Of a stretch of 64,000 nucleotides of DNA, positions 1 through 10,212 are shown in pieces. The notes under the pieces are model-generated. The model did not search any database, was not told where the DNA came from, and saw only the letters and a list, made by a program, of their open reading frames with translations. The DNA is taken from assembly GCF_963678635.1 (NCBI RefSeq), contig NC_087064.1:27506189-27570188 (forward strand). The letters are read 5' to 3'. Positions within the stretch are counted from its first letter, which is position 1, and each line of letters opens with the position of its first letter. This stretch comes from Symsagittifera roscoffensis. Lineage: Eukaryota; Xenacoelomorpha; Acoela; Convolutidae. The position numbers and the translations under genes are program-made.

Positions 1-395
1 ATGTTCTTGTGTTGTTTGGCCCTCCTTTTCTTCCTTCTTCAGTTTCATGTCGATTGCCTCCTCCTTGAACATTGGGTTTCGTGGTGGGTACGGCTGTTCC
101 TTGTCTAAAAACGTAAAAAACGTCCTGTTCTAAGTACTGATTTGTACGCAAGTTAATCACTTACACAGGAAAGCCTGCATGGTCCGCATTTTGATGGAAA
201 TGGTACAAAAGCGAATTCACTATTCTTAAATGACGTGTTTGTGTACCAAAAAATTGCATACTGCTGTGTGAGGTGTGTACGTCAAAATTTTTCCATCGCT
301 TATTTCATATCTTTATTCAAATGATTTTGGGTGTTTGATTCTTTGGCTAATCTTAATGCTTTTCCTGGTTTTTGTTCAATTAGCTTTATGATGTT

Positions 396-719
396 TTAGG
401 CTGTTTGCCCATGGGGTCTCGTATATCCTAGGTTTACCTTTTCCTTTTCAATGGCTGTTGCTCTTCTTGTTTTCACACCTGTTGTACTTTGTGCGCGTTC
501 TTCTTTTGTTATTGGAGGGTCTATGAGAGTGGGTCTGCTATTTTTGCTGGCTGTCTCTGGACTGTTTCTTCGTCTTCTGACCATCGTTAGATGACGTACA
601 AATTTTTGGCTGGCAGCGGTGATTGCATCAAATGCGTGTCTCGCGTTTTCCCAATTTAGGTTTATCGGTGAACTAGTTGTTGCTAGGTTTGATAGAGATG
701 TGTTGGTTTTTCTCTCCAT
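396..719 (-). pseudogene. Unidentified basic reading frame, left arm of inverted repeat
   Basis: This is the minus-strand partner of the frame at 1062-1403, with the same start MERKTNTSLSNLATTSS and the same arginine cluster. It diverges at its end (GYTRPHGQTA), where an indel shifts the frame. Its function is unknown. It is probably part of the duplicated mobile element. Confidence 0.3.
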
Positions 720-839
720 GTGCGCCTAGAATGGTGCGATTTATAACCAGATTTATAACCGGGTATGAACAGATCGAACTGAAAGAAAAACTTATACAAT
801 GATGCATTTTAAACAACGGCATTCCTAGGAAAAAAAGAT

Positions 840-1055
840 GTGATCAGGTACACACATTCAGGGCACAATGTGTCAATTATTTTGCCAATCGAACAACATG
901 CATTTAAAATTCGCACCATTTACGAACATAGATCGATAGGAGTTGTAGAACGAATGATTATAACACTACACCGCAGACTAGGGTTAAAAGGAATAGATAA
1001 AAACAACACACCAGTCAAACTAGCACCCGGATTAACAAAAATCGCACCATTCTAG
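840..1055 (+). pseudogene. Possible end of a retroelement integrase core
   Basis: A 71-codon frame in the spacer of the inverted repeat contains IGVVERMIITLHRRL. This resembles the G-x-VER-x(4)-TL motif that follows the catalytic glutamate in retrotransposon integrases. The frame stops at TAG and continues in phase into the 1062-1403 frame, as would a pol gene broken by a stop. No upstream DDE residues or zinc finger were found here. The assignment rests on one short motif and is tentative. Confidence 0.3.
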
Positions 1056-1061
1056 GCGCAC

Positions 1062-1403
1062 ATGGAGAGAAAAACCAACACATCTCTATCAAACCTAGCA
1101 ACAACTAGTTCACTGATAAACCTAAATTGGGAAAACGCGAGACACGCAATTGATGCAATCACCGCTGCCAGCCAAAAATTTGTACGTCATCATACGATGG
1201 TCAGAAGACGAAGAAACAGTCCAGAGACAGCCAGCAAAAATACCAGACCCACTCTCATAGACCCTCCAATAACAAAAGAAGAACGCGCACAAGGTACAAC
1301 AGGTGTGAAAACAAGAAGGGCACAAGCCATTGAAAAAAAAGGTAAACCTAGGATATACGAGACCCCATGGGCAAACAGCCTAAAACATCATAAAGTTAAT
1401 TGA
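1062..1403 (+). pseudogene. Unidentified basic reading frame, right arm of inverted repeat
   Basis: A 113-codon frame rich in Arg, Lys, Thr and Asn, with an RRRRNSPE cluster near residue 50. It has a 107-codon counterpart at 396-719 on the minus strand, and most substitutions between the two leave the frame open. It is in phase with the integrase-like fragment just upstream, separated by one stop. I do not recognise the family. It may be a piece of a retroelement protein; the open frame in both arms may simply reflect recent duplication. Confidence 0.3.
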
Positions 1404-1731
1404 ACAAAAACCAAGAAAAGCATTAAGATTAGCCAAAGAATCAAATACCCAAAATCATTTGAATAAAGATATGAAATAAGCGATGGAAAAATTTTGACGT
1501 ACACACCTCACACAGCAGGGTGCAATTTTTCGGTACACAAACACGTCATTTAAGAAAATCATGACGTGTTTTCTTAAACACCAGTGAATTCGCTTTTGTA
1601 CCAAATCCATCAAAATAGGGACCATGCAGGCTTTCCTGTGTAAGTGATTAACTTGCGTACAAATCAGTACTTAGAACAGGACGTTTTTTACGTTTTTAGA
1701 CAAGGAACAGCCGTACCCACCACGAAACCCA

Positions 1732-2445
1732 ATGTTCAAGGAGGAGGCAATCGACATGAAACTGAAGAAGGAAGAAAAGCAGGGCCAAACAACACAAGAA
1801 ATCCCAAAGAAGCACCAGGCCAAACCGACAGGGAAAAGAACGGACGGAAAACCGCCGCAAAAAGCGCCCACAAGAGAGATGCTGTTCCAAACAGAGGAAC
1901 TACCGTGAACTAGCAAAGAGCTCATAAAACGAAATTCACCAGAGAAATCAGCCTCTTCAAGCGAAGAATGTTCCTCGACAACCCTGATTAATACACCGTT
2001 ACCCAAGAGACTGTACCAAAAGAAAACGCCACCAACAGTAAAAGAACAATATGCAACGATGAAATCCACTCGTACCAGGGAAGCGACCGTAACAGGGGCA
2101 TTTGGCATCGCAATCCCAATCGAAATAATAGAAGATACCAAGGCGGAGAAGAAAGAGTCACAATCAATTCGCCAACTGGTGATAAACTTACCGAGGCCAA
2201 GCCGAAGGAATAAAACAAGGGCATCAAAAGCTTCATCCAAGAAATGGAACTTAACGAAAAAACGCCAGAATATAGAGCGTTCGTCAAACTTTTTTGAGTC
2301 CATAAAACCAAAATCGTCGTACAAAGCAATTGACATAATTGACCTCATGTCGCCAAGCCACAGTTCAAACACGGACACCCTGTCAAATCAACGTGAATTA
2401 ATTGTTTGCAATCGACACTCAAAACCAGAAGACAAAGGAAAATGA
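1732..2445 (+). pseudogene. Decayed lysine/threonine-rich frames of the same element
   Basis: Two plus-strand frames, 1732-1908 and 2059-2445, have very hydrophilic, Lys/Pro/Thr-rich products, and the sequence between them is broken by stops. The strand is A- and C-rich throughout 1700-2560. The antisense strand also has a long frame (2378-1671), but its product is a Phe/Ser/Val-rich string typical of a shadow of an A-rich sense strand. No family was recognised. I read this as the downstream part of the element that forms the inverted repeat. Confidence 0.25.
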
Positions 2446-2599
2446 GAAAGAACAGACGCACCAAACGTCGAAAAAATACGCGAAAAATAGAAGACGAAGA
2501 TGAGAAGAAAACAGCAACAAAAACAGAGGGTCAAACCTCGAAGAAATCATGAAAATCCGACAACGCAGTCCTCAGGGGACTTAAAAACACAATGCTAGT

Positions 2600-3600
2600 T
2601 CTCATAAGAGCCACGAATGGCAAAATTGTTATAAATATGATTGCTATACATATGTATGTTGTTTGATGTTACTTATGTTGGTTAGATGACCTTGTGGCTT
2701 CCGAGACAATTGTGGCGCTAGAAGCACAGAACGAGAATTAACCATTAACGAAATATTTGTTTTATTCACGTTGTGATAGGCCATTTTTATTGGCAATCCG
2801 TTTGGATTCGATGTTTATAGATAGCTCATACCCTCATGTATGTCACCGAAAATGAGAAAGATTTGTTCTGATCAAAAGTTTGGTTAAAAATTTTTCTTGT
2901 TGGAAAATCGTTATGATTTTTTTCTATTTTGGCAATTTGCAGTGAGAAAAGATAAATTCTTGAAAAAATTTTTTCTAGGTAAGCTAAACATAGGCTGCCC
3001 ATAACTAGTTCCTAACCGTACAAAACTCAATATAAAAAATAGTTTTTTGGTATTAAATAAATGTTGCTCCTACCATTAAAAGACCATATAGATCCATTGG
3101 TAATGGGTAAAGCTGTCAGTACGAACCCTCAGTAACCGAACTAGAAATGTCTAAAAAATTAGTTCTGTATGTTTCTACTCCACTAATGGATGAATCATGA
3201 TAATGAAATTTGTTTGACAAAATCTGATTTGGTTAATTTAAAAATGCAGGGCTGATACTCAGAGCCTTGCATCAACTGATTTAGATGCAAAAATTTGATT
3301 TTGATGAAAAAAATGTAATATCGGTCTTATTATTCCAGTAAAATTGCTTCCATTTTGGTTTTTTACCATGTGAACAATCTACTTTTCTGAGTAATTTTGG
3401 TTCAATTGTAAAGAAAGTTTTTTTATTACATGGCGGTTAATCGAAAACAACCAAGAGTTCTTGAAAATAAAGCTTTCGTTTTCCAATTTTTTTGGAGACA
3501 TTTGTGGTGGGATCTTCCGGCATTGTTTGCGCAGTAACCGGCTCTTCTTGTTTGTTCTGGCCTTACTTAAATCACAATTTGGAGAATGAAAAGAGCAAAA
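2600..3600. other. AT-rich stretch with no recognised feature
   Basis: No convincing exon, RNA gene or repeat boundary was seen. It is ordinary AT-rich non-coding DNA between the inverted repeat and the first MITE fragment. Confidence 0.5.
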
Positions 3601-3868
3601 CAGGAGTGGATTTAGAGGTGGAGGGGAGGATGTTGCGGACTCCCCCTTCCTCCTCAATGTTCGACTCCCTCGCCAATCAAAGGGTCCCGCCTTTGGTACT
3701 ATCTTACCACATCCGCTGCAGGCCGACATATATTCAAAAATTTTGTAAAAGCGTCTTTGGCGCCAATGTAAACTATTTTTGAGGGGGAACGCGCGCCGGA
3801 AAAACGCTTTTTTGTCAACATTTTTAAAACGGCATTTGTAAAAACCCTGATCTGATTGAGTCTTTGTT
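3601..3868 (+). mobile_element. hAT-type MITE, 3'-truncated copy
   Basis: It starts CAGGAGTGGATTTAG, a variant of the family terminal repeat, and shares the internal blocks of the complete copy at 10213: a purine-rich G tract, GACTCCCTCGCC, CAAAGGGTCCC, GGCGCCAATGTAAACTA and GCGCGCCG. Similarity fades near 3868 and the right terminal repeat is missing. It is more diverged than the copies at 10213 and 29432. Confidence 0.7.
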
Positions 3869-4199
3869 CGCTGTAAAAATCATTTCTCAGAAATAAACGA
3901 CCAAGAGGCTCGGCATAAAACTGAATGTTGCATATGAAGAAAAGTGAGATTTAAAAACGAGAGAATAAGTCACATGATACAGTCACAAATGTTCAGCCGA
4001 GTTGAATTGCAGTTTCTTCTCGCAAAACTATATCTCTTGCTCGATTTGTTCCAGCAACCACGTATAAAATTAATAAAACTATTCGTTAGATTTTATGTAG
4101 TGTTTGAAATTAAAAACGTGCAGATTTATTCAGAAGAAAAAGACAACAAAAATGGCGCCCGTGGTCCAATTTATAATCAGGTAAGGGCAGAAAACGTTG

Positions 4200-4950
4200 A
4201 AATGTGGTAAAAATGTCAAAACGGAGTACCAGACATTAGAAAAACCATTTTAGCGTTTTCATTTGTTTCACATACCGAAAAATTTGAAAGATGCTTCAAG
4301 TTTTTTGGACAAACTGAAGAAACAACGCTCAAATGGCTTTATATAGTGTCGCCAGAAAGAACGCTGTTTTATGTAACTTTGAGAAATTAAACAATGTTTA
4401 TCAAAAATGACGTAATTTTAACTCTTCACCTATTGCAACAGACACCTTCAAGCAAATAAAGTTTGGCTACGGCTCAAGACTTTATAATTCTCGCTTATTT
4501 CTAATTAAAAGAAACAAAGAGAAATAAATGGTAAACTCAAAAAGATTTTAAACGGTAAAACTCTGGTTAAACACTTTATTGAACAGAATTAAATTGCATG
4601 GAATCTGCACGGAAATTTGAATTTTTCCGATTCTTGTTTTTAGGAAGATTCGACGAAGTGTGGACTTTTTCAAGCCTAATTTTACAATGAAAAAACTATT
4701 TTTTAATATCATTTTAACCATAAAATTTATTGCAAAACGGTTTGCAACTGGTCTTTTTTTGATGTTCAAATAGCCTTACTCTTTAGAAAAACCGCAACCT
4801 CAATAGGGCTGGAATCTTTAAGCTATCGATTGGCAATTAACTATGCTACCAACTGTAATATATCGGCCTTGTAAGTTTAGCATATGTTTTGCATTATAAT
4901 AGCGTAAAAATACTTTCAACATAATGCTAAGTAGCATTAACATCCTCCGT
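4200..4950. other. AT-rich stretch with no recognised feature
   Basis: No exon-like or repeat structure was supported. Short frames on both strands look random. Confidence 0.4.
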
Positions 4951-5270
4951 CTCCGAAGGAGCGAGAACCGGAACAAGCTTTATGAGCGGTTGAGTATAGT
5001 TTGTGGAACGACGGGCGACTTTGTCTTTTCCGTAGTTTAGCGACGTTATGCGCGCTAATGGGTAGTGGCCCCTAGGACTAGTTGATTCAACTGACTACAC
5101 TACATCTCCAATTTTCAAAGTATCTCCGGAAAGAGATTGCCAGTTAACTCTTTTTTTGAATGCCGGGGCGTACTGACTTAACCGTACTGACTTAATCGCT
5201 GCCAAGTTGCGTTTGCGTAGGACTGCGCATGTTTATAGCGTTTTGAGTGAAAAACTTTTTCGTTCGAATT

Positions 5271-5513
5271 TCAGTGGGGAAACGTCAAACTGTGATAGAC
5301 CAGCAGAAAAGGATTTGACGTCGACGCCTCATGACTACTGGGATTGTCGGAAACGGCAGTGAGCGGACGGGCATTAAGCGAACTTTCGACTAAGCACATG
5401 GAAAGGTTCAAAACCACCTCAGTCAATTTTCGCGGCCGAAAGATCAAGTAGAACACGCGCTTACAACTGCGAACCATTCGCTCCCATGCTTCACTTTGAT
5501 GTGTTGCACTAGA
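5271..5513 (-). pseudogene. BEL/Pao integrase C-terminal segment
   Basis: This is the best preserved block of the BEL/Pao remnant. It runs from HQSEAWERMVRSCK through LNARPLTAVSDNPSSHEA to the NPFLL segment. The WERMVRS and LNxRPLTxVSDNP motifs are typical of BEL/Pao integrases just after the catalytic core. The frame ends at a stop shortly after SLTFPH, and the rest of the domain continues in other frames down to about 4950. It is a broken gene fragment and not expressed as a working enzyme. Confidence 0.85.
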
Positions 5514-6214
5514 TGAATTATACTTTCACCTAATGCATTGATGAACGGGCAACAATGGAGCCTCTGCATTCAAAGTTTTAAGCAAATTTGGAGCTCTTTT
5601 TCATCTCCTACAGAAAGGGTACTATTGTTCGATCAAGTTACCGACGTTTTTCCTCGCTTAGAGATGAAGCACTCAGTTGCAATCACACATGAGCTTGTGA
5701 TTGAAACCAAGTCAATGTGAGCTGTGTGGGTCATCAAACAGGTAAACTGAAATCCAAGTATTTCTCGGAAGATCGATGAGTGGTTAGGTTAAGCGGACCC
5801 CAAAGTTCGAGAACTGCGGCTCGAGTAAGCCTAAGTGTTTAACGGGAAGATCAGACATCATTTGCGTAACGGTGTTCCTTTTCTGCGGTAACGAGTTGCC
5901 ATGTTTCGATTATGACCTTATTCGAGTTCTGATTTTACGATGTCTTGGTAAGAGTCTCAAGAAATATGCGACCATGCGCTATATCTTGGAAAACCAGCTT
6001 TACTCTAACGAGAGAAGCCAAAGTCAGTTGAGGCTGCATAGCGCGAAAAAAAGGGAAAAAAATTTAAACTCTCATTCAAATTGTAGACCGGATTGCCTTC
6101 GAGGCGGATTTTCTCAGTGACTTTCCTATTTGACGTGAAAGGCTAAACAGAAGTTTTCAAAAATGAAAGGGAAGTTGACCCAACTACTATGTTTCAGGAT
6201 TTTTGCTGTAACAA

Positions 6215-6640
6215 GTCAGGTTCCGATGTCAGCAGGGCTGTCACTACTAGAGCATGAAACCATTGGTCACTTGATGTCGACTCCAAAACTTCGGCTACCC
6301 GACTGGCAACAAACACGGACAGTTTGCTCGCCGGTTTCAACCACTGAAGGACTGTTGTGCTGTCAGTCCATGAAATTTCTTAAACAAAAACTCAGGGTCA
6401 GAGCTTTTTCGATATAATTTTCAGACGAGTCGGAAGAAGCGCAGCTTGAAAATCCAAATTTGGAATCGAAAGTTTTTTCATTGGGGCTACTCTGGCTTTG
6501 CCGAAGACGAACGCAATTTGACATTCGCAAGAGCCGTTTTCTTAGCGCGAAGGAATGCAACAGAACAAAAAGATCCAGAACTGTCACCGAACATGAGCAA
6601 ACGAACCTCATCGAGTGAACAATCAAAAAGCAACAAGTGA
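6215..6640 (-). pseudogene. BEL/Pao RNase H segment
   Basis: On the minus strand, FGDSSGSFCSVAFLRA is followed, after a frame change, by KARVAPMKKLSIPNLDFQAA and then TDSTTVLQWLKPASKLSVF and ASRVAEV. These correspond to the DAS, IPRLEL and WTDS-x-VL landmarks of BEL/Pao RNase H. At least two frameshifts split the domain. It lies directly upstream (in transcription order) of the integrase part, as expected for BEL/Pao pol. Confidence 0.8.
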
Positions 6641-7339
6641 TTGTGAGCTGATCTAAAAGTGGCAAACCTAAAGGCCATTCAAAAAATATGTGGTACAAAC
6701 TGTTTGGCAGTGTCTCGTCCCACTGCTGACCAATCAGTGGCTAAATATTTTTAGGTAACAAGCGTGCCAGCAGGGGAGATTCTACGCTTAAACGGCCGAA
6801 CGCTTGAAAATTTCAACCAATCAAAATCGCTCAGCGTTACTTTTGGCTAAAAGCCTTTCTCGCAAAATTGAAGTCAATTTTAACAGAAAATGTTTTAAAT
6901 CCGTGGAAAAAAAATCAAAAATAATTCAAATTGCGGGTTACAACCGCAATAGTATTCAGATAAACATCAAAATTTATGAATTTAAATTTTCAAGAATTTT
7001 TCTGCTGTTTATATAATCGATCAGTATTAACACTAATGGCCTGGATTTATTTTCTTACTTTGAGTTTTTCACAATTTACTTTGAGATGTTGAATACTCAA
7101 TTCTGATGGGCTGAAAGTAAACTAAAATAAAATTCAAGAAGTCGGTGCCTCAAGCATGAGTGACATCTCCGTGCCCGCACGGTATACGGATCAACAAAAT
7201 CTACCGGGTCAAACAATGATGACACAAGGCTAAGCACCGATTGCTGTGTAACAGAGTTTTGAGCTCGGGGTTAACTCCTCTGCTCAGAATCAATGTGTTG
7301 ATGACCTGGTCCATTTGAGACGCAGAAAATGCGATGCGG

Positions 7340-8240
7340 TTTAGAGATTTCCCCTAGCAGTAAAGTTTGCCTTAGCGTTGCCAGCGCTTTTATTTGGGTA
7401 TTTAGTTTCAATGACAAAAAAAGAAAGTTACTAAAAACATAAGCAGGTCAGTAAATTTGAGACTGAATTCCAAAGCCGTTTCCGGTTTTTTTTACGGAGT
7501 GAAAGGAGTCATTCACGCAAAAATTTTTAATACGGCGTAAGAATTTCAGGATAACGATCTTGGTTATCGACGGCTGTTCGACGTAGAGCTTGATTAACAC
7601 AAATCAGAGAATATTTTGTTCCGAATATATGCTTAATTTTCTGAAATACACTCATATCTACTCTGTGGTTTTCCCGCAACAAAAAAACGCAATGAGTTTT
7701 GATCGCATTCTAGCAACCCAACCTGCGTTAACATGCCTTCGATGCCAGTGGATACTGCATAATTGTGCTCTCAAACTCGCCTCAGCATTCCACAGATTAG
7801 CGGAAAATAGCCAGACGATTGATTATCCACAACGCCAAAAACGCACCGAGCCTAAAGTTGGCCCAAAAATCAGCAACATCAAAGCTCAACTGGCCATAAT
7901 TGCAAATAACCAAAAGTTGCACCTGGACAAAAACCCAAGCCAGTCGAATTTTCTAAAAATCAACTCACCGCACTGAATTGTTGTGGTCTGTAAATATCAC
8001 AACTTAGATCAAGCTGACATCCCCGGATACACCAATTTAAGATCTTCCCGCCCAATTACAAGTTTGCTATTCCTATTAATAAAGCTAATAAAATTGGTAA
8101 AAACTGGAAAAAACTTATTCGAAAAAGTCAAATCATAAGGAATTTTAGTCGATACGGTCGGAACCCCCAAACGATTTGTAGTCGAAATAAAACGTCAACC
8201 AGTGGCTTACAATCACCTGTTAACCCACCACAAAAAAGCT
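7340..8240. other. No supported gene
   Basis: A 128-codon plus-strand frame (7590-7976) exists, but its product has no recognisable domain and no flanking signals. I see no convincing RNA gene or repeat boundary. Confidence 0.4.
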
Positions 8241-8244
8241 GATG

Positions 8245-8360
8245 AAATGAAATTTTGCTTTAACTCAAATTTTCTGCTGCACAAAATTCGTCGTGTTTTA
8301 TATTATCACTACTACGATCAGTGCTTTAGCATTAACTTAACACCCTCACCCACTCAGAAA
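8245..8360 (+). repeat. Dispersed ~130-bp repeat, copy 1
   Basis: The block runs from TGAAATGAAATTTTGCTTTAAC through ATTCGTCGTG to AACTTAACACCCTCACCCACT. Related direct copies occur at about 9880-10010 and 10021-10140 (TGAAATGAGATTTTGCTACT, GAGTTCGTCGTG, ACTCACCCCA). Such copies bracket the 8397-9774 composite. Confidence 0.6.
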
Positions 8361-8555
8361 ATGAATTGAAACGAAAATTTCAACAGGATTTTTTTTCATT
8401 ACGAGGCCAAACTGTGCACTGGATAGGCGCACAATTTCGTGTCTGTATGTTCCTGGATTCCAAAAACTAATCTTTAAACGTGTTACAAAATATAATTGGA
8501 TTCCACCTACAAAACTTCCGTGGATTCCGCGTACATAGGAGTGTAACGTCAAATT

Positions 8556-8700
8556 GTCGACACATTTGTTGTGTTGCGGATTCCGCAATAAGCTAATATA
8601 GCTAGTTGTTCTGGATTCCGCAACTGTAAGTGGATTCCGCAAAATGTAAGCAGAATCCGCAAACGTAAGCGGATTCCGCAACTTGTAAGAGGATTCCGAA
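8556..8700. repeat. GCGGATTCCGC motif cluster, left
   Basis: At least six copies of (G)CGGATTCCGC(AA) or its complement are spaced about 16-25 bp, often joined by GTAAG or TGTAAGC. The core GCGGA-T-TCCGC is a near-perfect 11-bp palindrome. The matching right-hand clusters are at 9408-9490, 9559-9592 and 9690-9745. Confidence 0.75.
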
Positions 8701-8954
8701 TTTTGTTCAATTCTGAACTTGCATATGAACAATTGAAAGCTAGAGTTGGAATTCTTGTCTCTAGCAATGCAGAATTTAAAAGCATGGACTTAACCATTGT
8801 CAGCGGAATCCACGAACAAGTCTTAAAACATTGGTTACCTAAATTGGTGGATGTCATCTTTTAGTTTTTTGGAAACACGAAACCGAATATTTTCAATATT
8901 CGGAGTCATTGAGTTGAGAGTGTATGGAAATACAACAGCAGCATATCGCCAAAT

Positions 8955-9330
8955 TAGGTCAGTATTTGGGATCGCGTCAGTCACAAACACTGATTTTGGA
9001 AGCATACCGCCGAATAAATTCAGTAAATGTAGTCAGTGGAGTGAAAGTTTATGGAAACACAACCCACAGCATATCGCCAAATTAGGTCAGTATTTGGGAT
9101 TCCTTCGATCCCAAATATAGGTCAGTATTTTGGATTGATGAAATCCCAAAATTTGGAACAATATGGAATAATTATGCAATAAAATCATTATTTGGAGTCA
9201 TTAGGTTGAGAGTGATTAGAAACCCAACGCATAGCAAATCTTCGTATTAGTTCAGTGTTTGGGATTTCATCGATCCCAAATACTGGTCAGTAATTGGGAT
9301 TCCATTAACCCTAAACATTGATCTAGTAAA
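8955..9330 (+). repeat. GTCAGTATTTGGGAT repeat block
   Basis: Copies of GGTCAGTATTTGGGAT occur near 8957, 9085 and, with changes, 9254 and 9285. They are often followed by an inverted ATCCCAAATA partner (near 9105 and 9272), giving short hairpin units. The block separates the two GCGGATTCCGC clusters. Confidence 0.6.
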
Positions 9331-9407
9331 TTCTTATTCTTGTGAAATCAAATCATGTAATTAAAAGATATAATTTTAAACGCTACTACATATATACATA
9401 TATGTAA

Positions 9408-9745
9408 ACGGAATCCGCAAACAAAATGCGGATTCCATTGCAATTTGCGGATTCCACTTATATTTTGCGGATTCCGCTTACAGTTGCGGAATCAGCAACA
9501 GCTCAATTTAACTATACATATGTCGTATTGTTTGTTTGTGAACTCCACAAACTGTTTTCGATTCCGCAAACACGGTTGCGGATTCCGCAAATTCGTCTAT
9601 TTTTGGAGCGATTTTGAGCGGAAAAGTGTTTTGATAATTTTTTTTTGTGGAATTCATAACAGCAAAGAAGCTCAAAGAAAAGTAGCAAGGATGTGGATTC
9701 CGCGACAAATCTGATTTTGGCCTGTTGCGGATTCCGCTAACATTG
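9408..9745. repeat. GCGGATTCCGC motif cluster, right
   Basis: About eight further copies of the same near-palindromic motif lie in both orientations. They mirror the left cluster within the composite bounded by inverted repeats. Confidence 0.75.
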
Positions 9746-9879
9746 CACAAAATGCACAGTTTGGCCTCGTAATGTTTAGTATTGAAAATTTGAATAGTTT
9801 TTTCGTCATAAAATAACCTATTGCAACAGATCCTCCAGGCTGACAATTTCAATAAATAAAAAAAGTACGGTTCAAAAGA

Positions 9880-10140
9880 CTTGGTACCGCACAGAAGTGT
9901 TTTAGTTAAAATATCACAATTACTATCAGTGGTTTTCGATTATTTTAAAAGCCACCACAAACTATTATGATGAGTGGTTTAGGAACAACTTAATGCCCAC
10001 ACTCACCCCAGAAAAATTATTGAAATGAGATTTTGCTACTGCTCAAAATTTGTACTGTACAGAGTTCGTCGTGCTGATTATCATCATACCAATATGTGCA
10101 GTGGTTTTAGATCAACTTACACTCACCCCACTTTTTAGAT
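9880..10140 (+). repeat. Dispersed ~130-bp repeat, copies 2 and 3
   Basis: Two diverged head-to-tail copies of the block also seen at 8245. Shared landmarks are CTATCAGTGGTTTT or GTGCAGTGGTTTTAGATCAACTT, followed by CACTCACCCCA. Confidence 0.5.
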
Positions 10141-10212
10141 CAGATTTTGAAACTTCTAAATTTGAAGTTTTGAGGTCAAATATTCTTGTCATGGCTAAAT
10201 ATTCTGGTCATG

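Larger units (their letters stand above)
4..1800. repeat. Large inverted repeat (palindromic duplication), arms ~760 bp
   Basis: Arm 4-764 is the reverse complement of arm 1025-1800, with a spacer of about 260 bp (765-1024). By eye the arms are roughly 95% identical, with scattered substitutions and a small extra segment near 1552-1585 in the right arm. The two arms encode nearly the same basic peptide, starting MERKTNTSLSNLATTSS, at 396-719 (minus) and 1062-1403 (plus). The left arm begins at or before the window edge. The arrangement fits a recent inverted duplication or two head-to-head copies of one mobile element; it could also be an assembly artefact. Confidence 0.9.
4950..7340 (-). mobile_element. 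Decayed BEL/Pao LTR retrotransposon pol fragment
   Basis: Read on the minus strand from 7340 down to 4950, successive frames carry BEL/Pao pol landmarks in the expected order. These are the RT-connection region (SLVSSLFDPVDFVDPYTVRA, about 7150-7260), RNase H (FGDSSGS, KARVAPMKKLSIP, TDSTTVLQWLKP, SRVAEV; 6640-6215), the integrase core (about 5860-5540) and the integrase C-terminus (AWERMVRSCKRVFYLIF, LNARPLTAVSDNP; 5510-5271, then RGHYPLARI near 5060). Frames shift several times and stops interrupt them. The Asp of the usual SDNG integrase motif reads Asn. About 350 bp of AT-rich DNA interrupts the 6790-7140 part. No LTRs were identified. It is inactive. Confidence 0.85.
8397..9774. repeat. 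1.38-kb composite bounded by 22-bp perfect inverted repeats
   Basis: The 22-bp sequence at 8397-8418 is found exactly inverted at 9753-9774 (TGCACAGTTTGGCCTCGTAATG). Just inside both ends lie clusters of GCGGATTCCGC. The centre (8950-9330) holds a different repeat built on GGTCAGTATTTGGGAT. The structure looks like a foldback or MITE-type element interrupted by a second repeat. No transposase frame was seen; the ORFs at 8346-8857 and 9426-9714 only translate the repeats. Confidence 0.6.

Noticed and set aside
1671-2378. 235-codon minus-strand frame
   Set aside because: The product is a Phe/Ser/Val-rich string antisense to an A-rich, Lys/Thr-coding strand; it overlaps the inverted repeat and has no domain.
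2690-2740. Possible LTR/primer-binding-site-like sequence GTGGCGCTAGAAGCAC
   Set aside because: It resembles some retroelement primer-binding regions, but no flanking LTR copy or tRNA match could be shown.
7590-7976. 128-codon plus-strand frame
   Set aside because: No recognisable domain, no splice or promoter context, and composition typical of random AT-rich sequence next to a decayed retroelement.
8346-9852. Several 80-130-codon frames rich in RNPLT or RIPL repeats
   Set aside because: They simply translate the GCGGATTCCGC repeats.
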